NCBI GenBank assembly: GCA_000226015.1
Contig: JH154313.1
Span: 103,814-150,815, forward strand
DNA length: 47,002 nucleotides
Reading direction: 5' to 3'
Source of the DNA: Mnemiopsis leidyi
Taxonomy: Eukaryota > Ctenophora > Tentaculata > Lobata > Bolinopsidae
In this document: positions 44,228 to 47,002 of the stretch, piece after piece
Layout: every line of letters starts with the position of its first letter
Numbering within the stretch: the first letter of the stretch is position 1
Made by a program: the position numbers and the translations under genes
Notes under the pieces: generated by a model
The model's input: the letters and a program-made list of their open reading frames with translations, nothing else
What the model was told of the DNA's origin: nothing
Database searches by the model: none

Positions 44228-44753
44228 CGCACTATAAAGGTTTATAAGGCAGTTTTAACAATATCATATTTGAAATTTTGTGACACTTGAAAAAAAAGAT
44301 TGTTTTACAACTATCTTAATGTTAATAAAGTTCTATTTAGTTATAACTAGATTGTCTTTTAGAAAACCATTGCGCTTCATCTTGTTTTCCAGATGATTAA
44401 CACTTTCTTTTTAAATTAAAACTTTGTCAGAAATTTCCCAAAAATATCCCAAACCGCTTATCCCTGAGGCTTTCATTTTGCATTTAAACATCTATAAATT
44501 GAATATAAAGACATTAAAACTCAGTGAAACCCTAACCTTAAGCTTATTTCACATTAACATAACCCTATCAGTTTCAAGATTTCTTAATGTGGTTGATCCT
44601 GGTATATACATTTCAAATCTGCTAAAATATACTTCTAAGAATAATTCTTGTGCATTTTCGTCATTAAGAAGTTTGGTTATGCCAATTAATATGAAGTAAA
44701 GCTTCGACATGATAAAAGCCATTTGTGCCCCTCACCTATTTGATAAAGTACTA

Positions 44754-45426
44754 GCCGGCCATGGCTGTGAAAAACCGCAATCGGAGTGAGCCAAACCCGC
44801 TCCAACTTTAAAAAGCCAGCTCCAAAATAAATTGGACCATAATTGCATGCAATGCACAATTTTCAAAAACAATAAAATTGACAAATTTTAAGCCCCTGAT
44901 TTGTAATTTTCAACCCATCAGTAACTTTAAAAGTAATACTTTCAGTCTATGCAGATTACGATCAAAAATAAAAAATAATGTAACACCATAACCTAAATAT
45001 TTTCAAGTCAGAGAACTTTTGATCAATCATTCCAATTGTTTACCATTCAGCACATGATAAATTTTTACCTTTTTCACCACACAAATTTCTAGTAGGACAT
45101 AGTATTAAAAGAAAGTATTAAGAGTCCCTGTGTTGTGCATGGACTATGGCAGCTGCAGGACCATCCAGCTCTAAAAAAAGTTTTTCTGCACCGGGTGTTA
45201 TGTAAGAAGAATGGATTTTGGGGCACATTTTGATTTGCTTAAAGTGCGTTTAATATCAAATGAGTCCAGCAAGGGAGGTGGGGGTTAGTTGATAACCCAT
45301 GTTACAAAGGACTCCCCTGCAAAATGGTCCATTTCAAGCACTACGTTAATGAAAAATATAAAATAGCCAGCTCCAAAAAAATCTTACGAGCACCACTAAA
45401 ATATTTTTCACAGCCATGAGCCGGGC
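44754..45426. mobile_element. Inverted-repeat element, ~670 bp
   Basis: GCCGGCCATGGCTGTGAAAA at 44754 is mirrored by the reverse complement of 45404-45426 (tip GCCCGGCTCATGGCTGTGAA). A second inner match, AGCCAGCTCCAAAA, occurs near both ends (44815 and 45365) in direct orientation. The interior is AT-rich without a coding frame. Likely a non-autonomous element; target-site duplications are not evident. Confidence 0.55.
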
Positions 45427-45432
45427 AGGCCC

Positions 45433-45508
45433 AGACAAAGTTAAAGACCAAGTGAAAGACAAAGTAAAAGACAAAGTGAAATACAAAGTAAAAGACTAAG
45501 TGAAAGAT
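45433..45508. repeat. ~11-bp tandem repeat (AAAGACAAAGTG)
   Basis: About seven degenerate units of AGACAAAGT(G/A)A lie directly after the inverted-repeat element at 44754-45426. Confidence 0.85.
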
Positions 45509-45837
45509 CGTGATCTAAATCAATCAGAAAGTAAGTTACACTAACATGGATATTTAAAAGGCATCCATATTTGGGCATTTAGAAGCAGAACTACAACCTA
45601 GGCTTGCAGGGGCACTTGCTGTTACTATGTTTCCTACTAACAAATTTACATGCAGGATCCAAAGTGACAGGTCTAGCTACTTAACCATATATGGCTGTGG
45701 AAGACAAACAAACATATTTTAAACTTTAAAATTATTAAATGTTATATTTGCATCATTTTTCATTATAAAAGCCAAATTTATAGAATATTGATAATCACAT
45801 CAAAACCAATTCAACTCATTCAGTATCTTTATTATAC

Positions 45838-46103
45838 TTACCAAATCATAATTGCTGCAATATACTCAATTACCCTTGCTGTGACAAAATAAATCATGAG
45901 TATTCTATCTATGTATGCAAACTTGTGTACCAATGCAAAGGGTTGAAAGGTAAAAAACAAAATAAAAAATACTTTACATATTAACATTTGAATTTCACAT
46001 TGCTTCAACTTGATTTCGGTCATACACATTGACAAGAATGATGAAGAATGTGAATAGAAAATAGGAAAAATTAATAAGAAGTAATGATTGATTTCCCAGA
46101 GTT
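45838..46103 (-). CDS. Possible internal exons of an unidentified membrane protein
   Basis: A minus-strand open stretch (46173 down to 45838) contains a pyrimidine-rich acceptor (TTTGATTTTTCAG, complement of 46104-46116) and ends at a good donor (ATTTG|GTAAGT, about 45840). The residues in between are hydrophobic with interspersed acidic phrases (FYSHSSSFLSMCMTEIKLKQ, ARVIEYIAAIMIW). This could be one exon or two exons around a short intron (a GTAAAG lies inside). No flanking exons or family match were found, and low-complexity AT-rich DNA can look like this by chance. Confidence 0.25.
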
Positions 46104-46303
46104 TCTGAAAAATCAAACTTAAATTAACAAAGCTAATGACTGGAGTCTGATTGTTCTTTTGAATCAGGATCATGCAAGAAGGGTGCTAAATTAAAATAGG
46201 GAACCAGTGTTTAGTGAGAGAGGCTGTCAGACTAATAGAATATCTCAAACTCTTTTAGGCTGGTGGGTACTAGTTAAGCAAGGTTTTTATCAACTATTAA
46301 TAA

Positions 46304-46803
46304 GGGGTCGTTCACATATGACGTCATCACCTAGGGGGGGAGGGGGGTTTCCAAATGATGATGACTGATGACGAGGGGGGAGGGGGGTTTGGCCAATGAT
46401 GATGTCATCAAAAATTTTTAGGATTAATAGGACTTTTTTTGAAAATTTTTGATTTCTTTTGAAAATTTTTATCGGAATTTCAAAAAATCAGAAGGGAAAT
46501 TTTCAAGTAAAAATTCTGATTCAGAAATCTATTGAAATACTGTGTTTTTTTTAAGTAGGGGGGGTTCTGACGGTGATAATGTCATTATGTTAATTTACCC
46601 CTGACATTTAGGGGGTTTTGTCATGATGATGAATAATGACGGAAGGGGGGAGGGGGTAAAAATCAACGGGCGATGCGCGTCTAGAATTTCTTCGCCAGGC
46701 CAGCTAGAAATGCGTGACAGCGCGTGATTGCCGCGACAGTAGGTTATCAACCTACAAGGTAAAAATTACCGAAAATTTGCTGACGCCATATGTGAACGAC
46801 CCC
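46304..46803. mobile_element. 500-bp MITE with 23-bp terminal inverted repeats and TAA target site
   Basis: The left end 46304-46326 (GGGGTCGTTCACATATGACG...) and right end 46781-46803 are reverse complements with one mismatch. The element is flanked on both sides by TAA (46301-46303 and 46804-46806), a likely 3-bp target-site duplication. The interior has G-rich subrepeats (GGGGGGAGGGGGGTTT) next to ATGATGACTGATGACG motifs and no coding frame. A copy of repeat R1 (46665-46758) is inserted inside its right half. Confidence 0.85.
46665..46758 (+). repeat. Interspersed repeat R1, copy nested in the MITE
   Basis: Contains the full R1 motif order (AACGGGCGATGCGCGTCTAG to CAACCTACAAG). Compared with the copy at 914 it carries an extra CGCCAGGCCAGC at the palindromic TCTAGAA position. 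Confidence 0.85.
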
Positions 46804-46967
46804 TAACAACTGGCAAGAACAAACCTTAATAGACCGGGCATAAATAGTTGGCCGCGACTCTATTAGAGAATAGAAAGCCAGTGCACAGTGAATGATCCTG
46901 ATTCAAAAGACCATCAGACAAGCTTCCTTAAGTCACGTGACCAGCTGATTGAGGCAGCTGGTCACTC

Positions 46968-47002
46968 AACGGGCGATGCGCGTCTAGAATTTCTCTAGAA
47001 AT
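46968..47002 (+). repeat. Interspersed repeat R1, copy cut by the window end
   Basis: Starts AACGGGCGATGCGCGTCTAG and continues to TCTAGAAAT at the last base. It is the fourth R1 locus, about 210 bp after the nested copy. Confidence 0.8.

Overview
The window is animal nuclear DNA. It is AT-rich, with intron-split genes (GT-AG introns, exons of about 60-240 nt), wide introns and many short transposon-like repeats. The species cannot be named. The density of small inverted-repeat elements, a tRNA-derived SINE and a multi-pass membrane protein that reminds me of cnidarian predictions suggest an early-branching or other invertebrate animal, perhaps a cnidarian. That is an inference with low confidence. 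There are no bacterial features, CRISPR arrays or rRNA genes.

Layout from left to right. 1-182 (-): 5' end of a gene with a PHD-like cysteine pattern, running off the edge. 1.5-13.1 kb (+): a tetraspanin gene whose last two exons are duplicated downstream, in ground also occupied by inverted-repeat elements, a SINE and a small secreted-protein gene on the opposite strand (8848-9807). 14.8-18.8 kb (+): a nucleotide-sugar transporter of the SLC35D type, nine exons resolved, first exon not found, with a 1 kb fold-back element in its largest intron. 20.5-24.5 kb (-): a complete class 3 aldehyde dehydrogenase of eleven coding exons plus one duplicated exon that looks mutually exclusive. 25.2-32.6 kb (-): a RagC/RagD-type GTPase, nine exons resolved, first exon not found; one large intron holds a tandem repeat and the only assembly gap (14 N). 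33.5-34.5 kb (+): an intronless SET-domain protein of the SMYD type, head to head with the Rag gene. 34.5-38.7 kb: no supported gene. 38.7-40.1 kb (+): a two-exon class A GPCR. 41.0-42.3 kb (-): a four-exon gene with a mitochondrial-type N-terminus that I do not recognise. 42.9-44.2 kb (+): an intronless multi-pass membrane protein. 44.7-47.0 kb: transposon-like repeats and possible exons of another membrane protein.

The genes do not form a pathway; they are ordinary housekeeping and signalling genes. The main points for follow-up are the duplicated 112-nt ALDH3 exon pair around the catalytic Trp-Asn-Tyr motif, the unequal divergence of the duplicated tetraspanin 3' exons, an apparent one-base excess at a splice junction of the mitochondrial-type gene, and several repeat families that recur within the window, including one nested inside another. 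I saw no convincing new multi-gene system.
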